Shown piece after piece: positions 7,873 through 15,415 of a stretch of DNA of 16,520 bases. The notes under the pieces were generated by a model. That model was given only the letters and a program-made list of their open reading frames with translations. It was not told where the DNA came from and ran no database searches. This DNA is from Clostridium sp. CAG:448. GTDB lineage: Bacteria; Bacillota; Clostridia; Oscillospirales; CAG-272. How positions within the stretch are numbered: the first letter of the stretch is position 1; each line of letters opens with the position of its first letter. The stretch lies in the NCBI GenBank assembly GCA_000433415.1, contig FR890536.1:71314-87833 (forward strand), written 5' to 3'. The translations under genes and the position numbers were made by a program.

Positions 7873-9204
7873 ATGGCAAGACCGATTATTGCAATTGTAG
7901 GACGTCCGAACGTGGGGAAAAGCACCCTGTTCAACCGGCTCATCGGAGAGCGGCGTTCCATTGTGGAGGATGTTCCGGGTGTGACGCGTGACCGTATTTA
8001 CGGGGAAACCGAATGGTGCGGGCAGTCTTATGTGGTGATTGATACAGGCGGCATTGAGCCGAAAACGGATGACGTGATCCTGAAGAGTATGCGCATGCAG
8101 GCGCAGATCGCCATTGAGGACGCGGACGTGATTGTGTTTATGTGCGATGTGCGCACGGGACTGACGGCAGATGACCGTGAGATTGCCGTGATGCTGAAAA
8201 AAAGCGGAAAGCCCGTCGTGCCCTGTATCAATAAGTGTGATACCGTCGGCGGTATTCCGATGGAGTTTTACGAATTTTACGAATTGGGATTTGAAGAGGA
8301 GCCGGTGGCGGTTTCTTCCGTACACGGAAGCGGAACGGGGGATCTGCTGGACGCCTGCGCCCGTGCCGTCAGTCACGGTGAATTTGCAGACGAGCCGGAT
8401 GACAGCATCCATGTTGCGATTATCGGTAAGCCGAATGCGGGAAAGTCCTCCATCACCAACCGGTTTATCGGGCAGGACCGTATGATTGTTTCGGATATTG
8501 CCGGTACCACACGTGACGCAGTGGATACACGGGTGGTCAATGAATACGGCACCTATACATTTATCGATACCGCCGGAATCCGCAGACAGGCAAGGGTGGA
8601 TAACCGCATTGAAAAGTACAGCGTACTGCGTGCCCATATGGCAGTGGAGCGTGCGGATGTTGCTCTGATTATGATTGATGCAGGCGCGGGAATTACCGAA
8701 CAGGATGAGAAAATTGCCGGAATTGCGCATGAAGCGGGCAAGGCTTCCGTGATCGTTGTCAACAAGTGGGATACCATTGAAAAGGACAATTCCACCACCG
8801 GGGAGTTCACCGCAAAGATCCGTAAAGCGCTTGCGTATATGCCGTATGCACCCCTGGTTTTTGTTTCTGCAAAAACAGGACAGCGGGTACAGAACCTGTA
8901 TACACTGATCAACCGTGTTTATGCGCAGACCAATCTGCGGATCACGACGGGAATGCTCAACGATGTGCTCAACGAGGCAACCATGCGTACGCAGCCGCCG
9001 ACGGATAAGGGCAGACGGCTGAAGATTTATTATATGACGCAGACAAGCGTGGCGCCCCCTACGTTTACGATTTTTTGCAACAGTGCGGATCTTTTTCATT
9101 TCTCCTACCAGCGTTATCTGGAAAACTGCCTGCGGGAGACCTTCGGATTTGAGGGAACTCCGATACGCCTGAATATCCGCGAAAAGGGCGACGATCAGGC
9201 ATAG
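7873..9204 (+). CDS. der: Ribosome-assembly GTPase Der (EngA)
   Basis: A 443-residue protein of normal Der length with two tandem GTPase domains. Domain 1: GRPNVGKST (10-18), DTGG (57-60), NKCD (120-123). Domain 2: GKPNAGKSS (185-193), DTAG (232-235), NKWD (297-300). A C-terminal KH-like domain (about 355-443) ends in GTPIRLNIREK, the typical tail. Der is an essential GTPase that binds the 50S subunit and promotes its late maturation. The ATG has a GAGAGG-type ribosome binding site. No anomalies were seen; all G motifs are intact. It lies between the DUF512 gene and an unknown membrane protein. Confidence 0.97.
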   Translation: MARPIIAIVGRPNVGKSTLFNRLIGERRSIVEDVPGVTRDRIYGETEWCGQSYVVIDTGGIEPKTDDVILKSMRMQAQIAIEDADVIVFMCDVRTGLTADDREIAVMLKKSGKPVVPCINKCDTVGGIPMEFYEFYELGFEEEPVAVSSVHGSGTGDLLDACARAVSHGEFADEPDDSIHVAIIGKPNAGKSSITNRFIGQDRMIVSDIAGTTRDAVDTRVVNEYGTYTFIDTAGIRRQARVDNRIEKYSVLRAHMAVERADVALIMIDAGAGITEQDEKIAGIAHEAGKASVIVVNKWDTIEKDNSTTGEFTAKIRKALAYMPYAPLVFVSAKTGQRVQNLYTLINRVYAQTNLRITTGMLNDVLNEATMRTQPPTDKGRRLKIYYMTQTSVAPPTFTIFCNSADLFHFSYQRYLENCLRETFGFEGTPIRLNIREKGDDQA

Positions 9205-9216
9205 GAGGAAGTTGTA

Positions 9217-9978
9217 ATGGCAAAGAAAAGACCGGATTACAGAGGGCAGCAGCCGTATGTCAGTGCCCAAGAGGTGAAAAAAGCCATTTCCCTGATGACA
9301 AAAGTGATGACGGTATTCTATGGGGTCTCCGTGGTGATGTTCTGTCTTGCATGGGCGTGCCGCGAAGGTGTCGTCGCAAGAATTCTGTGCACGGTTGCCG
9401 GAGTTCTTTGTTTCCTGATCGGTTGTATTTTTCTGATCAGTCTGCTGGCGGCAAGGCGTATGGATTTTTCTGCCGGAGAACAGCCGCCGTTTGCGGCATC
9501 CGGAGAAAGAAGAATGGGCAATGTTTTTCTGGACGGAGAATCCGCTGAGGACGGTTGCCCCGACACCCTGACACTTGCGGATGCACGGAACCGGCTGCAC
9601 GGGTATATGGCGCTCTTTTTGCAGGGCGGAAAGCTGTACCTTGCGAATCTGTTTACGGATGAAAGTCATGTCCCGGGGGTGTTTAAGCCGCTTTTCTGCT
9701 ATGATTTTCTGCTTTCCCTGATCGAAGAAGATGATACGGAAAAATGGAAAAACGTGATGGAGTTCGGCAAGGATTTTGCGGATACGTTTGCAAGGTATCT
9801 GTCCGTCGCGGGGGAAGAGTCCATACCGGGCAAAATCCAGTATTACATTGCGGTATATGCCGCCAATCGGGAAAAGACGGTTGGTGATTTCCGCCGTTTT
9901 ATCATGGCGCAAAAGGCATATCTTGAGGAACGGTTTATGCAGTACCTGCGCTCACATATCCGCGAATTCAACGGATAA
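9217..9978 (+). CDS. Two-helix membrane protein of unknown function
   Basis: A 253-residue protein that I do not recognise. Two hydrophobic helices lie near the N-terminus (about 28-47 and 53-78), split by a short CREGVVAR loop. Positive residues before the first (KKRPDYR) and after the second (AARR) predict both ends in the cytoplasm, leaving a soluble region of about 170 residues inside. That region is rich in aromatic and acidic residues and ends in an amphipathic helical stretch; no catalytic motif is visible. TAGGAGGAAG stands just before the ATG, 12 nt after the der stop, and obg follows after 30 nt. In many Clostridia plsY follows der, but this is not PlsY: it has only two helices and lacks the PlsY motifs. 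A membrane adaptor for neighbouring GTPases is speculative. Confidence 0.85.
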   Translation: MAKKRPDYRGQQPYVSAQEVKKAISLMTKVMTVFYGVSVVMFCLAWACREGVVARILCTVAGVLCFLIGCIFLISLLAARRMDFSAGEQPPFAASGERRMGNVFLDGESAEDGCPDTLTLADARNRLHGYMALFLQGGKLYLANLFTDESHVPGVFKPLFCYDFLLSLIEEDDTEKWKNVMEFGKDFADTFARYLSVAGEESIPGKIQYYIAVYAANREKTVGDFRRFIMAQKAYLEERFMQYLRSHIREFNG

Positions 9979-10008
9979 GGACGTGCAGGGAAGAGAAGGA
10001 GGCTTGAG

Positions 10009-11292
10009 GTGTTTTTCGATCATTTGAAGATTTATGTGCGCGCAGGGGACGGCGGCAACGGTGCCGTTTCCTTCCGGCGCGAAAAATATGTATCCCATGG
10101 CGGACCTGACGGCGGGGACGGCGGACACGGCGGCAATGTGGTGTTTCATGTGGACCCCAATGCGGACACGCTTTTGTATTTCCGTTTCAAGCGCAAATTT
10201 GTTGCGCAAAACGGCGGTGCCGGCGGCGGCTCAAAATTTCACGGCGCAACAGCGCCGGATCTTCTGATTCCTGTTCCGCGCGGAACGCTTCTGAAGGACC
10301 CCGAAAGCGGCGCTGTGATCCACGACATGTCGGCGGATGACGGGGCGGACTTTGTTCTTTGCCGCGGCGGTCGCGGCGGCTGGGGAAACAAGCATTTTGC
10401 GACGCCGACAAGACAGGTGCCCATGTTTGCCAAAAACGGCACCAAGGGGGAGGAGCGTGAGGTTCTCCTGGAGCTGAAAATGATTGCGGATGTGGGGCTG
10501 ATCGGTTATCCGAGTGTAGGAAAGTCTTCCATTCTTGCCCGCATCAGTGCCGCACGTCCCAAGATTGCGGACTACCATTTCACAACGCTTGCGCCCAACC
10601 TTGGAGTGGTTTCCACGGGAGGCGAACACGGCTTTGTAGCGGCGGATATTCCGGGGTTGATCGAAGGCGCCGCAGACGGTGCGGGGCTCGGTCATGCATT
10701 CCTGCGGCATGTGGACCGGTGCAGACTGCTTCTGCATGTGGTGGATATCGCGTGTGTAGAGGAGCGTGATCCGGTTGCGGATATCAAGCTGATCAACCGG
10801 GAGCTGGAGCGGTATTCTCCGGAGCTTGCCTCGCGTCCCCAGATCATTGTTGCCAACAAGGCGGATATTCTGGACCGTGACGTTGTGGACGTGGATGGCT
10901 TTGAAGCCTATGTCCGTGAAAACGGTTGGGATCTGTGCTATGTTTCTGCGGCGACAGGAGAGGGAATCCCCGAAATGGTGCGCCTGACCGCACAGCGGTT
11001 GAGTGAGCTTCCGCCTGTGACTGTGTACGAGAGTGAGATGCCCGAGGAGGATCTGCTGCCTGAGGAGAAGAAGCGGGAGACGGTGATCCGCCGCGAAAAC
11101 GATACCTTCTATGTGGAGGGTGAGTGGCTCTACGATCTGATGGGTAGGGTGAATTTCGGAGATTATGAATCGCTGAACTATTTTCAACGTGTTCTGCGCA
11201 ACGCGGGCGTTTTCGATGCATTGGAGGAAAAGGGATGTCGTGACGGTCATACCGTGACCATTTACGATTTCTCGTTTGAATACGTCAAGTAA
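10009..11292 (+). CDS. obgE: GTPase Obg (CgtA)
   Basis: A 427-residue protein with the full Obg layout: a glycine-rich Obg fold (1-158; RAGDGGNG, GGPDGGDGGHGG, GRGGWGN), a G domain with GYPSVGKSS (166-174), switch TT (192-193), DIPGLIEGA (213-221) and NKAD (283-286), and a C-terminal OCT domain (about 350-427). Obg binds the 50S subunit and links ribosome maturation to (p)ppGpp and, in Bacillus, to stress signalling and sporulation. The start is GTG at 10009, set by GAAGGAGG ending 6 nt upstream and by the conserved FxDxxKIYVRAGDGGNG N-terminus. The gene is away from the usual rplU-rpmA neighbours and shares an apparent operon with der. Confidence 0.97.
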   Translation: MFFDHLKIYVRAGDGGNGAVSFRREKYVSHGGPDGGDGGHGGNVVFHVDPNADTLLYFRFKRKFVAQNGGAGGGSKFHGATAPDLLIPVPRGTLLKDPESGAVIHDMSADDGADFVLCRGGRGGWGNKHFATPTRQVPMFAKNGTKGEEREVLLELKMIADVGLIGYPSVGKSSILARISAARPKIADYHFTTLAPNLGVVSTGGEHGFVAADIPGLIEGAADGAGLGHAFLRHVDRCRLLLHVVDIACVEERDPVADIKLINRELERYSPELASRPQIIVANKADILDRDVVDVDGFEAYVRENGWDLCYVSAATGEGIPEMVRLTAQRLSELPPVTVYESEMPEEDLLPEEKKRETVIRRENDTFYVEGEWLYDLMGRVNFGDYESLNYFQRVLRNAGVFDALEEKGCRDGHTVTIYDFSFEYVK

Positions 11293-11305
11293 GGAGAACG
11301 GAAGC

Positions 11306-13420
11306 ATGAAAAAGAAGTGGGCTGTGGTTCTGTCGGTTGTGATCTGCGCTGCGGTGTATGCCGGTGCCTATTGCGGCGGCGCATTGTGCGCACGCAATCT
11401 GCCGGCACTCCGGGAATATTCCGTTCTCGGCATTGCCGCAATTGCGGCAGGGGCTTTTTTGGCAGCCGAACTTGTTGCAGGGATGGTCTGTCGGATTGTG
11501 ACCGCAAAGAAAAATAAGCGCATAGATCTGCACGCGCAGCGTGAGGAACTGTTGCAAAACAAGCAGCAGGCGCTCAGTGACTATCCCCGGATGCGTGCGG
11601 GTGTCCGTCGTGCGATCGGTTTTGTGACGTTCATGCATGTTGTCAACACCCTGCTTGCTTTCTTTACGCTGTTTTCGCTGGGTCTGTACCGTTCGGAGAG
11701 CAATGCGGGCGCGATACTGGCGGTTTCATTGTTGGTTTTTTACTTTGGCTATGGCTTGGTTCTGATGTGGTTCGGAACGCAGGACCGTGACCGGTTTGCG
11801 CCGGATGGTATTTCTCCCCTGACCGAAGAGGCGTACCCCGCGCTTTTGCGCATGGTCAACGAAACCGCCAGGGAGGCGAGCATCCGGCAAAAAATTACGG
11901 TGTATCTGCTGCCCGGATGCGGATTGTCCGTGTCCGATGCAGGGAAGCACTGCTATTTGTATCTGGGTGTGCTGTATTTCCGTGCTCTTTCCGCTGATGA
12001 ACTCAAACAGGGGCTGCTGCATGAGTTTGGGCATGCGGGAAATCGTGATTCGGAGCTTTACAACCGTCTGGATCGGGTTATGAGCCGCTACGGCATGGTC
12101 GGAAGTGGTTTTATGACCGCTTTTGCACAAACAGTGCTGTTCCCGTGGATTGGCATTGCGGTTAAAAAGTGGAGTATCTTTTCGATTGTGGCTTCAGCGG
12201 TACAGGAGCAGGCGGCGGATGCCTTTGTGCGGACGCATGGGGATAAGGCTGTTTATGTGAGTGCACTGGCAAAAATCAATATGCTGGATATTGAAATGAG
12301 CGAACCTGCCGTTGAAGGCAAGTGCCTGTTTGCCTCCCCAACCCCATGTTCCGATGTGGAAACTTCACGGTACGAAACCTTCCTTGCGGATTTTGCGCAG
12401 AGAGAGGCGCTGTGGCGCGATTTGTTGTCACGTGAGATTCAGGGAATGTTTGCATCCCACCCCACTTTCCGTATGCGGATGGAGGATATGGGAGAGCAGG
12501 ACTATACGGTATCGTTTGTGCCTGCTGACAGTGATGATTATCAGGCGGAGCAGAAAAAGGCGCTCGCATATGCCGACGCGCTGATTGAGAAAGACCTGAA
12601 GGAAAATTACGAAGCCAACCGCAAGAGCGCGTACCTGGATCCGATGGAACGAATTCATGCTTATGAGGCAAAGATTGCTGCCGGAGAGCAGTTGCCGCTT
12701 CTGGATACGGTCAACATCATGGAGGACTATTACGGCGTCCTGAATTACACCGCAACAGAGGCGTTGGCGGAACAGATTTTGGCGCAGTCTCCGACAAATC
12801 CGCAGGCACATTGGTTCAGAGGGCTTTTGCGCCTGGGACGCTATGACGAACGGGGAATTGATGATATTTATGCCGCAATTGCGGAAAGCGACAATTATAT
12901 TCAATCCGGCTACGATGCGATCGGAACATTCTGCTGCCGTATGGGACTTGCCGACCGGCTGGAAGAGTATCGGGAAAAATGCCTGGATCCCATTGAGTAC
13001 AGTTTGAATGAGTGGGATGATTTCAGCACGGTGCGTGCGTCCGATCATCCGGAGGCGAACACGGTTCCGGAACCGCGCCTGTCCGGGATCATAGAGAATG
13101 CAAAAAAGGAATATGGGAATTTGCTCGCACGGCTTTACATTGTTCACAAGCGCGCGCTGAGCGGTCAGTTGGACGGCAACATCCTGATCACGGTGCCGAA
13201 GCCGGATGTCGACCGTGATGCATGGAATGAGAGTTCTCACAGGATGTTCCTTTATTTGGATCTGATTGAGGATGAGCTGTACGGACTGGCGGAAACCGAT
13301 TCGGGTTCCGCACTGGAAAAATTGCTTGCGGGTATTGACGGCGCATTGGTGATCAATAATAATGAGGGTGACGCTCCGCCAGAGGAAGCGAAAACTACCG
13401 CGGGGAGGAAAACGAAATGA
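11306..13420 (+). CDS. Membrane M48-family metalloprotease with C-terminal helical repeats
   Basis: A 704-residue protein. Four N-terminal membrane helices (about 4-24, 40-62, 103-127, 134-157) precede a zinc protease domain with HEFGH (239-243) and the downstream EQAAD (E301 as third ligand, D305), the M48 pattern. Basic residues at the N-terminus and in the 63-102 loop predict a cytoplasmic active site, as in HtpX. A hydrophobic stretch (about 264-296) between the two zinc motifs may form further membrane contacts. The C-terminal half is longer than HtpX and holds TPR-like helices (about 470-570; TNPQAHWFRGLLRLGRYD). A role in membrane protein quality control is likely. Start: ATG at 11306, 8 nt after AAGGAGA; the in-frame ATG at 11276 lies inside obg and adds ten polar residues. 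It overlaps ppa by 4 nt. Confidence 0.87.
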   Translation: MKKKWAVVLSVVICAAVYAGAYCGGALCARNLPALREYSVLGIAAIAAGAFLAAELVAGMVCRIVTAKKNKRIDLHAQREELLQNKQQALSDYPRMRAGVRRAIGFVTFMHVVNTLLAFFTLFSLGLYRSESNAGAILAVSLLVFYFGYGLVLMWFGTQDRDRFAPDGISPLTEEAYPALLRMVNETAREASIRQKITVYLLPGCGLSVSDAGKHCYLYLGVLYFRALSADELKQGLLHEFGHAGNRDSELYNRLDRVMSRYGMVGSGFMTAFAQTVLFPWIGIAVKKWSIFSIVASAVQEQAADAFVRTHGDKAVYVSALAKINMLDIEMSEPAVEGKCLFASPTPCSDVETSRYETFLADFAQREALWRDLLSREIQGMFASHPTFRMRMEDMGEQDYTVSFVPADSDDYQAEQKKALAYADALIEKDLKENYEANRKSAYLDPMERIHAYEAKIAAGEQLPLLDTVNIMEDYYGVLNYTATEALAEQILAQSPTNPQAHWFRGLLRLGRYDERGIDDIYAAIAESDNYIQSGYDAIGTFCCRMGLADRLEEYREKCLDPIEYSLNEWDDFSTVRASDHPEANTVPEPRLSGIIENAKKEYGNLLARLYIVHKRALSGQLDGNILITVPKPDVDRDAWNESSHRMFLYLDLIEDELYGLAETDSGSALEKLLAGIDGALVINNNEGDAPPEEAKTTAGRKTK

Positions 13421-13947
13421 ATATCTGGCATGACGTGGATCCGGAAACCATCAAACCGGAGGATTTTGATGCGGCGATTGAAATTCCGAAAGGAAGCAAC
13501 TGCAAGTACGAACTGGACAAAAAGAGCGGTTTCCGGCGTTTGGACAGGGTACTGTATACCGCAACGCACTATCCGGCAAATTACGGATTCATTCCCCGCA
13601 CCTATGCGGATGACGGAGACCCGCTGGACGTGCTGGTGCTTTGTTCCGAGGCAATTTATCCCATGACGCTTGTGCGTTGTTATCCGATCGGTGCCATGCG
13701 TATGATTGACAGCGGCAAATTGGATGACAAAATCATTGCCATTCCGTTCAGTGACCCGTCCTATGAGGGAATTACCTCTATTCATGAACTACCGCACCAT
13801 ATTTTCGATGAAATCCGGCACTTCTTTATGGTGTATAAGCAATTGGAGCATAAGCAGACTGCGGTCAAGGAGTTTTTCGATCAGGCAGAGGCAGAGCAGA
13901 TTATTGCCGATGCGATTGAAGCATACCGACAGTTGCGGAGAGAATAA
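13417..13947 (+). CDS. ppa: Family I inorganic pyrophosphatase
   Basis: A 176-residue soluble protein of normal family I length. Conserved active-site residues correspond to those of the E. coli enzyme: E22, K30, R44, Y52, Y56, the signature DGDPLD (D66, D68, D71), D98, D103 and K105. It hydrolyses pyrophosphate to phosphate with magnesium, pulling biosynthetic reactions forward. The ATG overlaps the protease stop (ATGA), and GGGAGGAAAACG just upstream is the ribosome binding site. Many Clostridia use family II enzymes or membrane pyrophosphatases; a family I enzyme is ordinary but worth noting. Confidence 0.96.
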   Translation: MNIWHDVDPETIKPEDFDAAIEIPKGSNCKYELDKKSGFRRLDRVLYTATHYPANYGFIPRTYADDGDPLDVLVLCSEAIYPMTLVRCYPIGAMRMIDSGKLDDKIIAIPFSDPSYEGITSIHELPHHIFDEIRHFFMVYKQLEHKQTAVKEFFDQAEAEQIIADAIEAYRQLRRE

Positions 13948-13977
13948 CGGATTTATCTCTGGGAAGGAGGCGCCGGC

Positions 13978-14652
13978 GTGTATCGTATTTTGGTTGTTGA
14001 AGATGATGCGGGAATTGCGGATGCGATCGCAACACAGGCAAAAATGTGGGAGCTTGAAACACGTTGTGTGACCGATTTTCATCGGGTGATGAAAGAATTT
14101 GCGGCATATGCACCGCATTTGGTCGTTATGGATATTTCTTTGCCGGCGTATGACGGATTTTACTGGTGTCGGGAAATCCGTAAGGTTTCCAAGGTGCCGA
14201 TCCTGTTTCTGTCGTCGGCTGCCGACAATATGAATATTGTCATGGCGGTCAATATGGGTGGAGATGACTTTATCGCCAAACCGTGTGACGGCAGTGTGCT
14301 GATTGCCAAAATTCAGGCGCTTTTGCGGCGTTCTTATAAGTTTGCGGCATCAGTGTCCGTGATTGAACATCGGGAGGCGATTCTGAATCTGGAAAACAAT
14401 ACGCTTTTGTATCGCGGCGAGCCGATTGAATTGAGCAAAAACGAATTCCGGATTTTGCAGACACTGATGAATGGCAGAGGGAAGGTCGTCAGCAGGGAAA
14501 GCCTGATGGAGGCGCTTTGGAAAACGGATAGCTTTGTGGATGAAAATACGCTTTCCGTCAATGTCAATCGCCTGCGCAAAAAGTTGGACAGTGCCGGTTT
14601 GCATGATTTTATTGTGACAAAATTCGGCGAAGGGTACACGATACCCGTCTGA
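13978..14652 (+). CDS. OmpR-family response regulator, BceR/GraR-like, orphan
   Basis: A 224-residue protein: a receiver domain (1-about 118) with acidic pocket E8-D9-D10, phospho-acceptor D52, S80 and K101, then a winged-helix DNA-binding domain (about 130-224; LSKNEFRILQTLM, NTLSVNVNRLRKKL, GEGYTIPV). YDGFYWCREIRKVSKVPILFLSS and MGGDDFIAKP closely resemble BceR/GraR-type regulators, which usually pair with a short intramembrane-sensing kinase and a bacitracin- or peptide-exporting ABC transporter. Here neither follows: a terminator and a convergent gene come next. The start is GTG at 13978 with GGGAAGGAGG 7 nt upstream and an MYRILVVEDD N-terminus. The partner kinase and targets must be elsewhere, or the protein acts without a dedicated kinase. 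Confidence 0.93.
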   Translation: MYRILVVEDDAGIADAIATQAKMWELETRCVTDFHRVMKEFAAYAPHLVVMDISLPAYDGFYWCREIRKVSKVPILFLSSAADNMNIVMAVNMGGDDFIAKPCDGSVLIAKIQALLRRSYKFAASVSVIEHREAILNLENNTLLYRGEPIELSKNEFRILQTLMNGRGKVVSRESLMEALWKTDSFVDENTLSVNVNRLRKKLDSAGLHDFIVTKFGEGYTIPV

Positions 14653-14664
14653 TAAACAAAAAAC

Positions 14665-14699
14665 ATTCCGGGTGCAATCTCATTGATTGCACCCGGAAT
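14665..14699. terminator. Intrinsic terminator between convergent genes
   Basis: A perfect 15-bp stem (14665-14679 with 14685-14699) and a 5-nt loop. On the - strand it is followed by GTTTTTTGTTT, a good U-tract, so it is a full terminator for the small helical gene. On the + strand only a weak T-run follows, but the long stem probably also ends the seven-gene operon. Confidence 0.88.
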
Positions 14700-14727
14700 T
14701 GTATGTAACCGATCGGCGAATAAAAAA

Positions 14728-15033
14728 TCAGGCTCTGTCGGACAGTTCCTTTGCCGCAGCTTCCAGCTTTGCCTTTTCCGCTTTGAGCAGATTGATTGCT
14801 TTCACAGACGTCATGATTTCCTTCAGAATTTCCTGCTTTTCTTCCTCGGTGTGTTCCTCCGCAAAACGCTTGTAAGCAATACGCCCGAGCTTCTCATATG
14901 CATTTGCCAGCTTGGATTCCGCGGCTTTGATTTTGATGTAAAGCGACGCAATATTGGTGTACAGGTCGGTTTTTTCAACGACCGTGTCCTTTGCTTGTGT
15001 CAGATTGGCTTTAATTTCCTGCCAGTTTGCCAT
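14728..15033 (-). CDS. Small all-helical protein of unknown function
   Basis: A 101-residue, highly charged protein predicted to be almost wholly alpha-helical with coiled-coil character (residues about 25-100: LYIKIKAAESKLANAYEKLG, then EEEKQEILKEI and LLKAEKAKLEAAAKEL). No cysteines, signal peptide or membrane segment. The start is the ATG with 15033 as its first base, 7 nt after GAGGAGGGG; an ATG six codons upstream lies within that ribosome binding site region and is rejected. The K-x-A-Y-x-K-L-G-R-x-A-Y pattern recalls the helical N-terminal part of small clostridial zinc-ribbon proteins, but the zinc ribbon is absent; that resemblance is a weak inference. It has its own consensus promoter and terminator, so it is monocistronic and may be well expressed. 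Confidence 0.8.
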   Translation of the reverse strand: MANWQEIKANLTQAKDTVVEKTDLYTNIASLYIKIKAAESKLANAYEKLGRIAYKRFAEEHTEEEKQEILKEIMTSVKAINLLKAEKAKLEAAAKELSDRA

Positions 15034-15065
15034 AGGTTTTCCCCTCCTCAAAAATCTCTGATTCT

Positions 15066-15094
15066 ATTATAGACACATTTTGCGAAAATGTCAA
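15066..15094 (-). promoter_or_regulatory. Consensus promoter for the small helical gene
   Basis: On the - strand, TTGACA (15089-15094), a 17-bp spacer and TATAAT (15066-15071): perfect consensus, with the -10 ending 32 nt before the ATG. It stands back-to-back with the tRNA-Gln promoter. Confidence 0.92.
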
Positions 15095-15144
15095 CCGTAT
15101 TTCCGGATTTTTTGTGTGTGGCTGTGGAAAAATTCAAAAAATGC

Positions 15145-15173
15145 TTGACAGAATGCGGTTTTTGTGCTATACT
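15145..15173 (+). promoter_or_regulatory. Promoter of tRNA-Gln
   Basis: TTGACA (15145-15150), a 17-bp spacer and TATACT (15168-15173) with TGC before the -10 (extended). The -10 ends 18 nt before the first base of the tRNA. It has the same elements as the promoter at 3202. Confidence 0.92.
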
Positions 15174-15191
15174 ATTTCCGCTATGTAGCAT

Positions 15192-15266
15192 TGGGGTGTC
15201 GCCAAGCGGTAAGGCACAAGACTTTGACTCTTGCAGTCGTCGGTTCAAATCCGGCCACCCCAGCCA
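15192..15266 (+). tRNA. tRNA-Gln (anticodon UUG)
   Basis: A complete cloverleaf: acceptor TGGGGTG pairs with CACCCCA, with discriminator G and an encoded CCA (15264-15266). The D arm contains AAGCGGTAAG. The anticodon arm is CAAGA/TCTTG with loop CTTTGAC, placing TTG at 15224-15226 (reads CAA, and CAG by wobble). The T arm has the GGTTCAAATCC motif. The encoded CCA is usual in Firmicutes. It stands alone, not in a tRNA cluster, with a terminator-bearing repeat directly downstream. Confidence 0.97.
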
Positions 15267-15274
15267 TGTCTAAC

Positions 15275-15380
15275 GGTCAAAATCGATCCGGAAGAGAAAA
15301 AACGAGAAAAACGGAGATTTCGAGAGATTTCTCCGTTTTTTTCGACCATAACTTTTTTCGAATTTCCATAGATCCATTTT
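15275..15380 (+). repeat. 106-bp structured repeat, copy 1
   Basis: It aligns without gaps to 16363-16468, with 87 of 106 positions identical by hand count. The core is a hairpin flanked by A- and T-runs; the segment GGAGATTTCGAGAG plus ATTTCTCC is identical in both copies. Two stem pairs differ in a compensatory way (15311/15336 A-T and 15312/15335 C-G here; C-G and G-C in copy 2). It begins 9 nt after the tRNA CCA. Confidence 0.85.
15305..15342 (+). terminator. Hairpin terminator after tRNA-Gln, inside repeat copy 1
   Basis: An 11-bp uninterrupted stem (15307-15317 with 15330-15340), extendable to 13 pairs with a G-T wobble, a 12-nt loop TTTCGAGAGATT, and a T7 run (15336-15342). It lies 39 nt past the tRNA and is a good intrinsic terminator. 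Flanking A-runs make it able to work on the - strand too. Confidence 0.8.
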
Positions 15381-15415
15381 CAAGTTTTTTGCGACACAAA
15401 GGATTCGAACTACCG

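Noticed and set aside
7651..9912. 753-codon open frame on the - strand opposite der and the membrane protein gene
   Set aside because: It lies antisense to the clearly functional Der gene, has low-complexity His/Arg/Cys-rich translation with no domain, and no ribosome binding site; it results from codon bias of the true genes.
10231..11307. 358-codon antisense frame opposite obg
   Set aside because: A shadow of the Obg coding frame with no start signals or domain.
12428..13240. 270-codon antisense frame opposite the M48 protease
   Set aside because: A shadow of the protease C-terminal region; composition is not protein-like.
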